Below are positions 1-8,254 of a DNA stretch of 64,000 bases, piece after piece. Made by a program: the position numbers and the translations under genes. Position 1 is the stretch's first letter. Every line of letters starts with the position of its first letter. Location: the NCBI GenBank assembly GCA_947479815.1, contig CANKAT010000003.1, forward strand, positions 1-64,000, given 5' to 3'. Source of the DNA: Sphingobacteriaceae bacterium (lineage in GTDB: Bacteria; Bacteroidota; Bacteroidia; Sphingobacteriales; Sphingobacteriaceae). Below the pieces are notes generated by a model. The model saw only the letters and a program-made list of their open reading frames with translations, was not told the origin of the DNA and made no database searches.

Positions 1-523
1 AAGAACCGTCAGCATTGAAGTGTTCCCATCCTCGTTTCCAGGTTGCCCAACCCCAACAATCCGCACCCTTTAAAAAAAATGTCGATGCTTTCTCATCTGC
101 CATATCCAAGTCATAGTTCCATGCATGTATACATCCTACTTTTTCTTCCTCTTTATACACATTCAAGGCGTCGTTCATATATTTTAGGAACCCGGGTCCA
201 GCAAGGATATCGTCTTCAAGAACTATAATGGAATCAAAAGCATTCAGCACCTCGGTTACTCCCGAAATTATAGAATTGGCGAGTCCCTGGTTGGTACTAT
301 ATTCCTTTACTATTACATCTTTACACCACTGCTTACTCTTAATTATTGCGCGAGTACGACTTATCATATCTAAATCCTCAATTGTAGCACCCGCTTTAGG
401 ACCATCACAAAATATATAAAGAGTAGATTCTTTTGCAAAAATATTTTTGAAGAGCGCCTCCAAGGTTTGTTCTGTATGAGTTGGCCTGTTATAAACAAAA
501 AGAGCTATGGGAGCTAGCGTCAT
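1..523 (-). CDS. Glycosyltransferase, GT-A fold (3' end cut by window edge)
   Basis: The reading frame starts at ATG 523 and is still open at base 1, so only about 174 N-terminal residues are visible. It begins MTLAPIALFVYNRP and has a LEDD motif near residue 100 (the metal/nucleotide-binding acidic motif of GT-A enzymes) and a WGWATW motif near residue 160. The same three landmarks occur in the complete 301-residue protein at 54574-55479, so the two are paralogues. Likely role: cytoplasmic transfer of a sugar from a nucleotide sugar during polysaccharide assembly. The ATG overlaps the TGA of the upstream gene (ATGA), indicating translational coupling. The donor sugar cannot be read from the sequence. 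Confidence 0.85.
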   Translation of the reverse strand, partial: MTLAPIALFVYNRPTHTEQTLEALFKNIFAKESTLYIFCDGPKAGATIEDLDMISRTRAIIKSKQWCKDVIVKEYSTNQGLANSIISGVTEVLNAFDSIIVLEDDILAGPGFLKYMNDALNVYKEEEKVGCIHAWNYDLDMADEKASTFFLKGADCWGWATWKRGWEHFNADGS

Positions 524-1128
524 AAAGGCTTAATTGCATCAATTATAAGAGATGTATATTTGAGCTCTCCTGATTCGTTTCTCTCGTCATAACGTTTCGA
601 TCTGCTAATGCGACCTTGCTCATCAAACCATTCTGTATAATGGAAATTCCCATCTTCATCCCAGTGCTCTAATAGCTTCACTTCAAAACCAACTTTTTCA
701 AGCCTCTCGATCATTATTTTATAATTATATAAAATCTTATGATCATCTGCTCCCGCCCCCCAGCCGCCAGGCTTTACATAATCAATATATTCTTTATCGG
801 GATGAAGACCATCGGGTACAGCTAAACGCATCGACCCTCCTTTCTTTAGGAAATCAAAGCAGTTCTTGTTAGCCAGCTGAGTATCTGAATCTGTTAAATG
901 CTCCCAAACATGCTCAGCCATTATATTATCAAGCTTTGTAAATAACAAGATTCTCACCCAGTCTTGCCTTTTCGTAATGTTTAATACATCAATATCGCTT
1001 GAAAACCAATCATCACCAACGCTAGTATTTGCTGAGCCCACGTTGAATTTTTTTTTTTGGTTTTTCAGTAAATACAGGTAGCATTTAATTCTATTCTTTT
1101 CTTTCCGAAGATAGCTTCTAATAGGCAT
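520..1128 (-). CDS. SAM-dependent methyltransferase-like protein
   Basis: A 202-residue protein with a shortened class I methyltransferase layout. NVGSAN near residue 31 could be the SAM-binding loop, a central MAEHVWEHL stretch matches the post-motif of small sugar methyltransferases, and MRLAVPDGLHPD follows as in the 'predicted SAM-dependent methyltransferase' proteins of polysaccharide loci. It probably methylates a sugar or glycan terminus in the cytoplasm. The stop overlaps the next glycosyltransferase start (ATGA), and the upstream gene ends only 4 bases before its ATG, so it lies within the operon. The canonical GxGxG loop is weak, so the activity is inferred from family resemblance. 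Confidence 0.7.
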   Translation of the reverse strand: MPIRSYLRKEKNRIKCYLYLLKNQKKKFNVGSANTSVGDDWFSSDIDVLNITKRQDWVRILLFTKLDNIMAEHVWEHLTDSDTQLANKNCFDFLKKGGSMRLAVPDGLHPDKEYIDYVKPGGWGAGADDHKILYNYKIMIERLEKVGFEVKLLEHWDEDGNFHYTEWFDEQGRISRSKRYDERNESGELKYTSLIIDAIKPL

Positions 1129-1132
1129 ATAG

Positions 1133-2716
1133 TTATTGGGATAAGACGTTCATATTAAAAAAAAGATCATCAATTGGTATTTCTTGTGGTACATTAATTA
1201 TACCCTTATCCAAATTCAGATTCTTTGAAAAATTTGTGGAATCATATTTATCAGAGTAATATAAATAATTCATGTAAAAAAATTCATATATATCTTCCAC
1301 ATTATACGCTTTAGGTAGTTGGAAATCACCTATGTTATCTAAGTAGTAGTTAAATTCATCAACCGACTCAGGCTGATGTGTAAATCCATAATTACTTTGC
1401 GGATTTTGCCCTGCAACAACTACCGGTATTCCTTTGAATGCAAATTCATGAGCAACTGTCCCATAAACCGTGAAAATCGCTTTTGGGGATTTTTGAAGTA
1501 TTTGCACATTACTAACTTTTGCGCTCAAAAAAACAATGTTAGGGTATTGTTTGAAATTTTCTTTAATGAGATTTACTACTTGTCTATTTTCAGGCAAAGC
1601 ATTTGGGTGCTCTTTAAGGTAAAAAAATGTGTTTTCATTATTGATAGCCCGATTCAATATATGAATGATCCATTCATAAAAATCTGGGAATAAAGTTTCC
1701 CCGTAAATATGAGGAGAATCAAAAAAACAATGCAAGAATACAACACACCAATTTTGATCTTTCTCTGGCGAGAAATCTAATGTATAGTCAGATGAGAAAG
1801 CTGTTTGTCTCATATACAATGTTCCAGAATCAATTTCTCCTCCTAATCTTTTATCTAATGTTCGTTTGGCCAAGGATTTTTTTGAAGCAACCTCAGTGTT
1901 ATCGATATTTTCAAATTTCTGTGGGTATAAGTGAAAATTCTTTGAATGATAAGGATGCTGAGGCGATAATTGTGATATTATATAATTATGAGATCCGAAG
2001 GTAATGACATTAATCTTTTTATCTAAAAAAACATACGCGGGTATTCCCCAATGATGATATGCTGTGTACGGAACTAGGAGCATTTTTATATTATATGACT
2101 TAATTTTCCGATTCCAAAGGTCTACCATTTTTTCTGAATATCTAATAATATCAGCCAGACATATATCGTCCAATTCTATGGTATATTTAGACCTAAACCT
2201 GAGGTATGTATCATAGATCAATTCACCTACCCGGATATTCTGAAATTTTATATCCAATATTTGCTTCTTGGTTGTAAATCCAAGTTGATCAGGTTTCTTA
2301 AATCCAGGCCAGAAATAATTTGATATAATGATGGCTCTAGGCTTGATCCCATATATTCGACACAATTTGTAAAGCCAAAAAAAATTGAAATTCTGAAATT
2401 GTTGAAGCAAATATTTAAAGACGTTCACTCTACTTACCACCCCGTCTATGGCACAATGGACATAAAAATATTTGATCTGTAGGCCTTTTTCATGTGCTAT
2501 TTTATAGGCCAATTCGGTAGCTACCTTCATAGTACCTATATCATCAATCAAAGGAATCAATATAATATCATTGTTATTATTTTTCAACAATGGGTACCTA
2601 TCCTTAATATCATTTAGAAATTCTAAGTATTTTTTTTCTTCAGTATTTATTAAAATACTTCTTTTATAAAATTCTATGATTATTGTTAGTAATACTTTTA
2701 TTTTTCTGTAAATCAC
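1133..2716 (-). CDS. Capsule-synthesis-type glycosyltransferase (KpsC/KpsS-like)
   Basis: 527 residues, starting with GTG (no nearby in-frame ATG). The C-terminal third carries FFYLKEHPN, a spacing of about 50 residues, then TVYGTVAHEFAFKGIPVV and a Q/N-rich loop. This resembles the nucleotide-sugar-binding half of capsule synthesis proteins (PF05159) and related GT-B enzymes. The N-terminal half is AT-rich and poorly conserved, with a short hydrophobic start that could be membrane-associated. It follows pseI after a 96-base gap and is 4 bases from the downstream methyltransferase. Likely role: transfer of an acidic sugar, possibly the nonulosonic acid made by its neighbours; this assignment is inference. 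Unusually low GC suggests lateral origin. Confidence 0.65.
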   Translation of the reverse strand: MIYRKIKVLLTIIIEFYKRSILINTEEKKYLEFLNDIKDRYPLLKNNNNDIILIPLIDDIGTMKVATELAYKIAHEKGLQIKYFYVHCAIDGVVSRVNVFKYLLQQFQNFNFFWLYKLCRIYGIKPRAIIISNYFWPGFKKPDQLGFTTKKQILDIKFQNIRVGELIYDTYLRFRSKYTIELDDICLADIIRYSEKMVDLWNRKIKSYNIKMLLVPYTAYHHWGIPAYVFLDKKINVITFGSHNYIISQLSPQHPYHSKNFHLYPQKFENIDNTEVASKKSLAKRTLDKRLGGEIDSGTLYMRQTAFSSDYTLDFSPEKDQNWCVVFLHCFFDSPHIYGETLFPDFYEWIIHILNRAINNENTFFYLKEHPNALPENRQVVNLIKENFKQYPNIVFLSAKVSNVQILQKSPKAIFTVYGTVAHEFAFKGIPVVVAGQNPQSNYGFTHQPESVDEFNYYLDNIGDFQLPKAYNVEDIYEFFYMNYLYYSDKYDSTNFSKNLNLDKGIINVPQEIPIDDLFFNMNVLSQ

Positions 2717-2812
2717 TTAATTTTTTTTATTAAATAATACCTGCCTATTTCTAATTACTTATCCCGTACTCTAATTTATTTAAATGTAAAAGATAAACAA
2801 TAAATACTGCTA

Positions 2813-3856
2813 TTATAGTAGTATCGATTTTAAATCTAGCCTATCTCCTCTCTCTAAGTTTTTGGTTATTGTCTTCCCCAAAATCTCTTTATAATATTTT
2901 GTATGCAATCCGTAGCCTGGCCTAATAGATCTTATATTTTCTGTTGTTATTTGTTCACCTTTCTTTATGTCTTTCGTGACATATAATGATCTTGAAAATT
3001 GCCTTGCTTGTTTCTGCTTCTCTGTTAGTTCATAAGTAACTTTACCAATAGCCTTCTCAGCTTCTCTAATTTCCATTACCATCTGCGTAAATTCCTCTTC
3101 ATTCATTGAAAATGAGGCATCGGGACCGCCTAAATTACGATCTAATATAAAATGCTTTTCGATAATTTTTGCTCCAAAACATGTTCCAACAATTGGCGCT
3201 ATTGAACCAATTGTATGATCGGATAATCCGCTAATAACACCATAGCGCTCTGAATAATCTTTTATCATTATCATATTTGCTTCCTCAATTGGTGCTGGAT
3301 AGCTTGAGGTGCATTTTAGTAATGCTATATCATAATTTCCCATTCTCTGGCAAGCATCCAATGCCAATTCAATATCCTCATTAGTAGCTATCCCTGTAGA
3401 AATAATGATAGGTTTCGCCTTAGAGGCGACATATTCTATTAATGGTATATCGGTAATTTCGAAAGAAGCTATTTTATATGCCTGTACATTTAATTCTTCT
3501 AAAAAATCTACCGCTGTCAAGTCGAATGGAGAAGAAAAACATGCAAGCCCTTCCTGTTCAGCAGCTTCCAATAATTTTTTATGCCATTCCCAAGGAGTAT
3601 AGGCTTCTTGATACAAATCATACAAATATTTCCCATCCCAAATAGTTCCGCTATTATGCAAAAAATCTTCCCCCTTGAAGTCAATTGTTATAGTATCTGC
3701 TGTGTAAGTTTGTAGCTTGATTGCATTTGCCCCAGCTCTTTTAGCAGCTTTTATCGTTTCTAAAGCAATATCTATGCTCCCATTATGATTAGCCGATAAT
3801 TCCGCGATTATAAAAACAGGACTAAACTCGTCAATTGTAAAATCAGAAATTTTCAT
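2813..3856 (-). CDS. pseI: Pseudaminic acid synthase
   Basis: 347 residues, the usual length for NeuB-family synthases that condense phosphoenolpyruvate with a 6-carbon amino sugar. The TIM-barrel domain (about 1-280) shows IAELSANHNG near residue 17, KLQTYTADT near 47, the subgroup-typical GTIWDGKYLYDLYQEAYTPWEWH block near 70, SGLSDHT near 210 and EKHF near 236. A C-terminal antifreeze-like SAF domain covers about 290-347. The aromatic YTPWEWH block favours PseI over sialic or legionaminic acid synthases. The preceding HAD gene ends 1 base before its ATG. Product: 5,7-diacetamido-L-glycero-L-manno-nonulosonate or a variant. Confidence 0.9.
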   Translation of the reverse strand: MKISDFTIDEFSPVFIIAELSANHNGSIDIALETIKAAKRAGANAIKLQTYTADTITIDFKGEDFLHNSGTIWDGKYLYDLYQEAYTPWEWHKKLLEAAEQEGLACFSSPFDLTAVDFLEELNVQAYKIASFEITDIPLIEYVASKAKPIIISTGIATNEDIELALDACQRMGNYDIALLKCTSSYPAPIEEANMIMIKDYSERYGVISGLSDHTIGSIAPIVGTCFGAKIIEKHFILDRNLGGPDASFSMNEEEFTQMVMEIREAEKAIGKVTYELTEKQKQARQFSRSLYVTKDIKKGEQITTENIRSIRPGYGLHTKYYKEILGKTITKNLERGDRLDLKSILL

Positions 3857-3857
3857 A

Positions 3858-4535
3858 TTATGTATTTTTCGTTAGTACGTCTACCAATGCCGGGAAATCT
3901 ACTAAATCTTGTATAATATACTTTGCTTCATATCCATCCCTGGCTACTGCTTCTTTGTGGCCTCCTGTTAATACCCTAACGGTATTAGCCCCTTTTACAT
4001 TAAGGTTTACAAAATCTTTGGCAGAATTATCACCAATATAAACCAGTTCACTCCATGCACAATTTTCACGCATCATAATTTTTTCAAAACAATATATAGA
4101 CGGCTTGGCGTTTTTAACTCCATATCGGTGTGTGATATAGACATGCTTGAAATATTTCGAGATTCCTAATTCTTTAATCTTGTTACTTTGCACAAATTTA
4201 TTCCCATCCGTAACTATATATAAAGAGTAAACTGCAAGCCCCTCTAAAAGACGAAAAGTATTATCTGAAATTTTTATTGCTGGTTTATGGGTCCTGTAGA
4301 TTGACAGAGCCTTATCGATCAGGCTCTTACTCTTCTTCCCTAAACATTTATCAAGCCATATGTCAAAAACCTGTCCTCTACCATGTCGCTCCAGAATTTC
4401 CATCATAAAATCGAATGATTCATCTGCATCTTTCCCGAATTGCAAGTATCCCCAATTTGATACAGCAGTGAAACCACTCCTGACAAAACTCATCTCGTCA
4501 TATAATGTATCATCGAGGTCAAATATTAGAACCAT
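3858..4535 (-). CDS. HAD-superfamily phosphatase
   Basis: 225 residues from ATG 4535 (MVLIFDLDDTLYDE). A longer in-frame start at 4619 would add 28 non-conserved residues lying wholly inside the upstream gene, so the internal ATG was chosen. HAD motif I is DLDDTLYD at residues 5-12, motif II is IVTDGN in the middle, and motifs III/IV are KPSIYCFE and YIGDNSAKDF. It overlaps the fused dehydratase/ATP-grasp gene by 17 bases and is 1 base from pseI. Likely role: dephosphorylation of a sugar or acyl phosphate intermediate in the same pathway. Many HAD proteins are annotated as nucleotidases, but the context argues for a glycan intermediate; the substrate is unknown. Confidence 0.85.
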   Translation of the reverse strand: MVLIFDLDDTLYDEMSFVRSGFTAVSNWGYLQFGKDADESFDFMMEILERHGRGQVFDIWLDKCLGKKSKSLIDKALSIYRTHKPAIKISDNTFRLLEGLAVYSLYIVTDGNKFVQSNKIKELGISKYFKHVYITHRYGVKNAKPSIYCFEKIMMRENCAWSELVYIGDNSAKDFVNLNVKGANTVRVLTGGHKEAVARDGYEAKYIIQDLVDFPALVDVLTKNT

Positions 4536-6435
4536 AGATATATATGTCTTGTGGAATTCTAACTTGTCTAATCTTTTCCTCTTTGAAACGGAATGGATAA
4601 CTTGAGAGGTCTTCTCCAATAGATTCTAATAAGAACCAATAAAATGAATCAAGGCCTGCCTTTATCGCCAAAGTTGATGCTCCCCCAAACCTACTGTTAC
4701 ATTCAATTATATGAGGCTGATTATTATCATCGACTATCAACTGTAAAATAACGTGTCCCCGAACGTCAAGTTTAGTTAACGCGTCCTCAACAATTTCTTC
4801 AATCTCTAAGTTGTGCAGTGTTGTTGTTATTTGAGATTCGCCATTTACAACCTTATCTCGTGTGCGCAATATTATTCCGTGAACTTCCCCAATATTGTTA
4901 ATATATGCATCCGCACTAAGTTCCGTCCCAGAAATAAATGGCTGAAAAATCGGATTAATCAGCCCCTGCGCGTGCTCAACTGATTCTGCTTTAGTAAGTG
5001 CGATTCCAATTGAAAGCGATCCCGCACCAAATCTTTCTTTTACTACATAGAGGGGACTCGTGCAATCATCTAAGTTTTCGAATGATGGTATTGACGGAAT
5101 ATTTTCAGCTACGCAAAATTCACTAAATTCCAATTTATCCAAACAGCGATTTATAGAACTAGCGCTGGAAATCATAACATTAATTCCGTGTTCAGCCAGT
5201 AAAGCTTTATTTTTTGCCCAAAAAATTAATTCTCCGTCCCTTGAGGGTACAACAAATTGAATATTATTTTCTGAACACCAACTGATAATATTTCCAATAT
5301 TCTCCTCTTTCGTCTGCGGCATTACCCAAAATTCGTCCGCTACAAATGAACTCAGAACCTGAGGGTTAATATCGCCAGCTACTACATTTATATCTGTCGA
5401 TATCTTAGCAGCCGCATCTTTCAAGGATCTCACTAGAGATACTTTTTGAGATGCGCTTGACACAAGAATTTTACCCCACTTAACTGATTTAGAATCCGAG
5501 TTTCGCTCTCTCTCAAATTCGATTATCTCCGGAATGGCTCTTTCAATATCATATTCAGGCTGCCATCCCGTAATCTCTTTTAATAACTTAATATCAGACT
5601 GCGACGCTTCGAATAAAATTTCAGACTGTTCCTCTTTAACTTTCATATCGGGAAAGTGCTTCCGTAAAGTATCAACAACTTCACTTACCCTCCTTGATCT
5701 TCCTGTACCTAGATTTACAATGCCAGTAGACACCACTGAATTAGCAAGCCTTAAAAGACCTTCAGCGGTGTCCTTGGAGTATATAAAATCAAACATGCCT
5801 TCCTTTTTAAATACGGTGATCTCTTCACCGTTCAATAAGCTTCTGACCCATCTCGAAATTACGTCTCGTGAACCTAGCCCGAATCCCCTAAAAATTCTGG
5901 TCAACACTATTTGATATTGTTCAGAGCGAAATTTCTCTAAAAATCTAAGTTCAATTTCATGCGATAATTTAGCCATCCCTGTAAGATTCCTTGGATATAC
6001 CGGATCAGATTCTTTAAGGGAAACCGCGGTTTCTCTTGGCTCTGTAAAAGAATAAAGCGCTGGATCGTATATCAAATAGCTTGATGCGAAAACCACTTTT
6101 TTTATGGACTTAAGATCTTTAGCCAGGCTCATAAGATAATTACTCAGACGAACGTTATGCCAAAAATTTTCATACCAGAATTCATAAGATTCCGTTGATC
6201 GTTCAAATGTTGCTGCCAGGTGAATAAAAAATTCAGGCTCAAATGATTCGAGTTCCGCTGACGTCATTAAATTAAGATCGCCCTGCCGATAGCGTAACTT
6301 TCCCTTCCATTTTTCCGGGCAAGGCTTAAGATCACCCGTGAACACGATTGCTCCTTGCGTTAAAATTTTAGAGATTAATTCCTTCCCAATTACTCCAGCC
6401 CCTCCACTTATGAAGACTCTTCTATCCTTAAACAT
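4519..6435 (-). CDS. Fused NAD-dependent epimerase/dehydratase-like and ATP-grasp protein
   Basis: 638 residues in two domains. Residues 1 to about 310 are an extended SDR with an N-terminal Rossmann motif (SGGAGVIG near 10). Where the catalytic YxxxK is expected the sequence reads NLTGMAK, so the Lys is kept but the Tyr appears to be Thr. Residues about 320-638 form a pre-ATP-grasp plus ATP-grasp ligase (VVKERFGAGSLS nucleotide loop, IIECNSRFGGAS metal-binding segment), CarB/PylC-like. It overlaps the GNAT upstream by 8 bases and the HAD gene downstream by 17. Likely role: binding a nucleotide sugar and attaching an acyl or amino-acid group using ATP. This is inference; no described enzyme with this pairing is recognised here. 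Confidence 0.85.
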   Translation of the reverse strand: MFKDRRVFISGGAGVIGKELISKILTQGAIVFTGDLKPCPEKWKGKLRYRQGDLNLMTSAELESFEPEFFIHLAATFERSTESYEFWYENFWHNVRLSNYLMSLAKDLKSIKKVVFASSYLIYDPALYSFTEPRETAVSLKESDPVYPRNLTGMAKLSHEIELRFLEKFRSEQYQIVLTRIFRGFGLGSRDVISRWVRSLLNGEEITVFKKEGMFDFIYSKDTAEGLLRLANSVVSTGIVNLGTGRSRRVSEVVDTLRKHFPDMKVKEEQSEILFEASQSDIKLLKEITGWQPEYDIERAIPEIIEFERERNSDSKSVKWGKILVSSASQKVSLVRSLKDAAAKISTDINVVAGDINPQVLSSFVADEFWVMPQTKEENIGNIISWCSENNIQFVVPSRDGELIFWAKNKALLAEHGINVMISSASSINRCLDKLEFSEFCVAENIPSIPSFENLDDCTSPLYVVKERFGAGSLSIGIALTKAESVEHAQGLINPIFQPFISGTELSADAYINNIGEVHGIILRTRDKVVNGESQITTTLHNLEIEEIVEDALTKLDVRGHVILQLIVDDNNQPHIIECNSRFGGASTLAIKAGLDSFYWFLLESIGEDLSSYPFRFKEEKIRQVRIPQDIYIYGSNI

Positions 6436-7012
6436 TGCTATTATTATTATTTAGTACGCTGTGTAGAAGTGAATCCACATATTTGTTTTCTAATATTATA
6501 TGATCCCTCATCGTGCCTTCCAGTACTAATCCACAAGATTCTAAAACACTTATATGATGTACACGAGTGGCATAGGTTTCAGTGAATAACTTATGAAAAT
6601 TCAGATGTTCAAACGCAACTGTAAGCATTAATTGTATGAACGCCGTAAAATGCTTCCCGTATTCTTTATCGTTTCCAGTAAGATCAGAATCGAGAAGAAA
6701 AGACATTTCGGCTCTTTTATCTTGCCAGGATATGTGCACTAAGCCCCCATAACCAATACGTTTGTTATTATCAAAAAAAGTGAAAAGAATATTATCTGGG
6801 TTACACTGTTCCATCGATGGCCATATAACGGAGGAATAATATTCTACCTGTTGGCTATATTCGATAGGCGAAGACTGCCTTAACACTGTCATCTGCGCAT
6901 TTCTCCAATTTCTAATCACCTCAATATCTTGCGGTTGAATAGTCGAAATTGCATAATTTCCCAGAGTAAATTGGTTTTGAGCAAGACACAAATATTGCTT
7001 TCTTAAACTCAT
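6428..7012 (-). CDS. GNAT N-acetyltransferase, PseH-like
   Basis: 194 residues with the RimJ/RimL-type GNAT fold: an N-terminal strand (ISTIQPQDIEVIRNWRN), a central GYGGLVHI strand and a C-terminal FHKLFTETYATRVHHISVLESCGLVLEG block typical of acetyl-CoA-dependent sugar acetyltransferases. In pseudaminic acid synthesis this step is N4-acetylation of UDP-4-amino-4,6-dideoxy-L-AltNAc by PseH, and the gene lies between pseC and pseI. An alternative acyl group is possible given the adjacent ATP-grasp protein. The start overlaps the upstream methyltransferase stop (ATGA) and the end overlaps the fused gene by 8 bases. Confidence 0.75.
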   Translation of the reverse strand: MSLRKQYLCLAQNQFTLGNYAISTIQPQDIEVIRNWRNAQMTVLRQSSPIEYSQQVEYYSSVIWPSMEQCNPDNILFTFFDNNKRIGYGGLVHISWQDKRAEMSFLLDSDLTGNDKEYGKHFTAFIQLMLTVAFEHLNFHKLFTETYATRVHHISVLESCGLVLEGTMRDHIILENKYVDSLLHSVLNNNNSNV

Positions 7013-7884
7013 TCCTTTATTTTATAAAATCCTATAATATTCCTACCTAAACCCACCTTGGCCATTCCCCTATAAAAATTATTAACATCTTTCAAAGGAA
7101 AACCGCTAAGATAATTGTCCAATTTGATTCTTGACAAATGCGCGTCCTTACCTTTTGACCGGTCTAACACATAATTTGACTGTTTATTTGCCAAAAACAG
7201 ATCGATTGGGAAATCTGCAATTAAATCCCTTTGTAACCAGCCACCGAACTCACAAGCTTTCTCAAGACTATTTTTCTCGAAGTACGAAATGTGGTCCGGA
7301 GCAGCCACCCAAAATTGATCATTTATAAAATTCTGGTCTGTTAAAAACTTCTGAAAAAGAGAAAAGTCATTAGGAACTGTTATCACTAGGATCGAATCTT
7401 TATGTGAAAGCTCCCTGATATTTTTTAAAAGGGCAATCGGGTCTAGTACATGCTCTAATACGTTTGTTAATGCAATAACATCGAAAGTTTCACCATGTTG
7501 CTCTAATCGCCTCATATTTTCATAGATATTCCCAACCATTAAATATGGAACGCTTTGCGGATTCATCTTAGAACATCCGAATTCACTAAAATTTAAACCT
7601 AGAATCGTCCAATCTTTCTTTCTAAAAAACTCAAGCATGTAGCCTTCTCCACAGCCAATATCCAAAAATCGATCGCCATTGCTTTGCAGTTCTGAGATGA
7701 TTTGATATCTCTGTTCATTTTTGTTATCGAAGAATTGCAATTCTTCACGTGAATACTGTGATCGATATATAGCGTGCTCTTCCTGATAATATTTGGTGGA
7801 ATAATAATCAGCTAGTTCTTCTTCAGAAGGCTTGTTTAACAACTCATAAAAGCCAAGATCATTTTTTCCAACTAAATTGTTCAT
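7009..7884 (-). CDS. Class I SAM-dependent methyltransferase
   Basis: 291 residues. SAM motif I is FLDIGCGEGY near residue 72, followed by a LGLNFSEFG strand and FDVIALTNVLEHVLDP near 135, the Methyltransf_23-type pattern seen in glycan O- or N-methyltransferases. The N-terminal 55 residues (YYSTKYYQEEHAIY) resemble the lead segment of sugar methyltransferases in which a short Tyr-rich stretch precedes the fold. It is translationally coupled to the GNAT (ATGA). It may methylate the nonulosonic acid or a neighbouring sugar; the acceptor is not deducible. Confidence 0.8.
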   Translation of the reverse strand: MNNLVGKNDLGFYELLNKPSEEELADYYSTKYYQEEHAIYRSQYSREELQFFDNKNEQRYQIISELQSNGDRFLDIGCGEGYMLEFFRKKDWTILGLNFSEFGCSKMNPQSVPYLMVGNIYENMRRLEQHGETFDVIALTNVLEHVLDPIALLKNIRELSHKDSILVITVPNDFSLFQKFLTDQNFINDQFWVAAPDHISYFEKNSLEKACEFGGWLQRDLIADFPIDLFLANKQSNYVLDRSKGKDAHLSRIKLDNYLSGFPLKDVNNFYRGMAKVGLGRNIIGFYKIKE

Positions 7885-7891
7885 GCTTATA

Positions 7892-8242
7892 TTATGATTT
7901 ACGTTCTTGCTGTAATTTATATTTGATTTCCGCGATTATCCAATCGGACTGCGAATCAATATCTTGAACATCCTGCTCGTCCAGAATAAGAGAGCTCAAA
8001 TTATCTGTGAATATAGACTCGTCTATAATACTTGGTCGATACCAGTACCACTGACCTGCATCGTGATATACCTTCTTCAGATCTTGCGAACGAGAGCTCA
8101 GGTACTCTGGCCAAATCATTTTCGTATGACCATTAGCATCGATTTCCAAAGCCCTCCATACGGGCGATCCGTAGGCCACTATAGGAAAAACAGTCGCGTA
8201 ATTTCCGTCTTCTCTTAATACAACCCGTCTTCTCATCCCCAT
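7892..8242 (-). pseudogene. pseF: 5'-truncated pseudaminic acid cytidylyltransferase (pseF remnant)
   Basis: The 116-residue frame matches only the C-terminal half of PseF-type CMP-nonulosonate synthetases (about 230 residues): NYATVFPIVAYGSPVWRA, then SSRSQDLKKVYHDAGQWYW and VQDIDSQSDW near the end. The N-terminal nucleotide-binding half, with the PARGGSKR loop, is absent. Upstream in the same frame there are only four sense codons before the TAA of the SpsF-like gene, so the missing half is not hidden in that frame. It is read here as a deletion remnant, although a separately translated domain cannot be excluded. If it is dead, the CMP-activating step must be supplied by the SpsF-like neighbour or by a gene outside the window. 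Confidence 0.7.
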
Positions 8243-8254
8243 CTGGCAATGTAA

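Noticed and set aside
43-419. Two open frames on the plus strand at the left edge
   Set aside because: They are antisense to the glycosyltransferase frame, which has clear family motifs.
4536-4619. N-terminal extension of the HAD phosphatase
   Set aside because: It lies entirely in the upstream fused gene and is not HAD-like; motif I begins at the ATG at 4535.
4519-6435. The SDR half as PseB (UDP-GlcNAc 4,6-dehydratase)
   Set aside because: The PseB-specific start and active-site motifs are absent, and the catalytic Tyr appears to be Thr.
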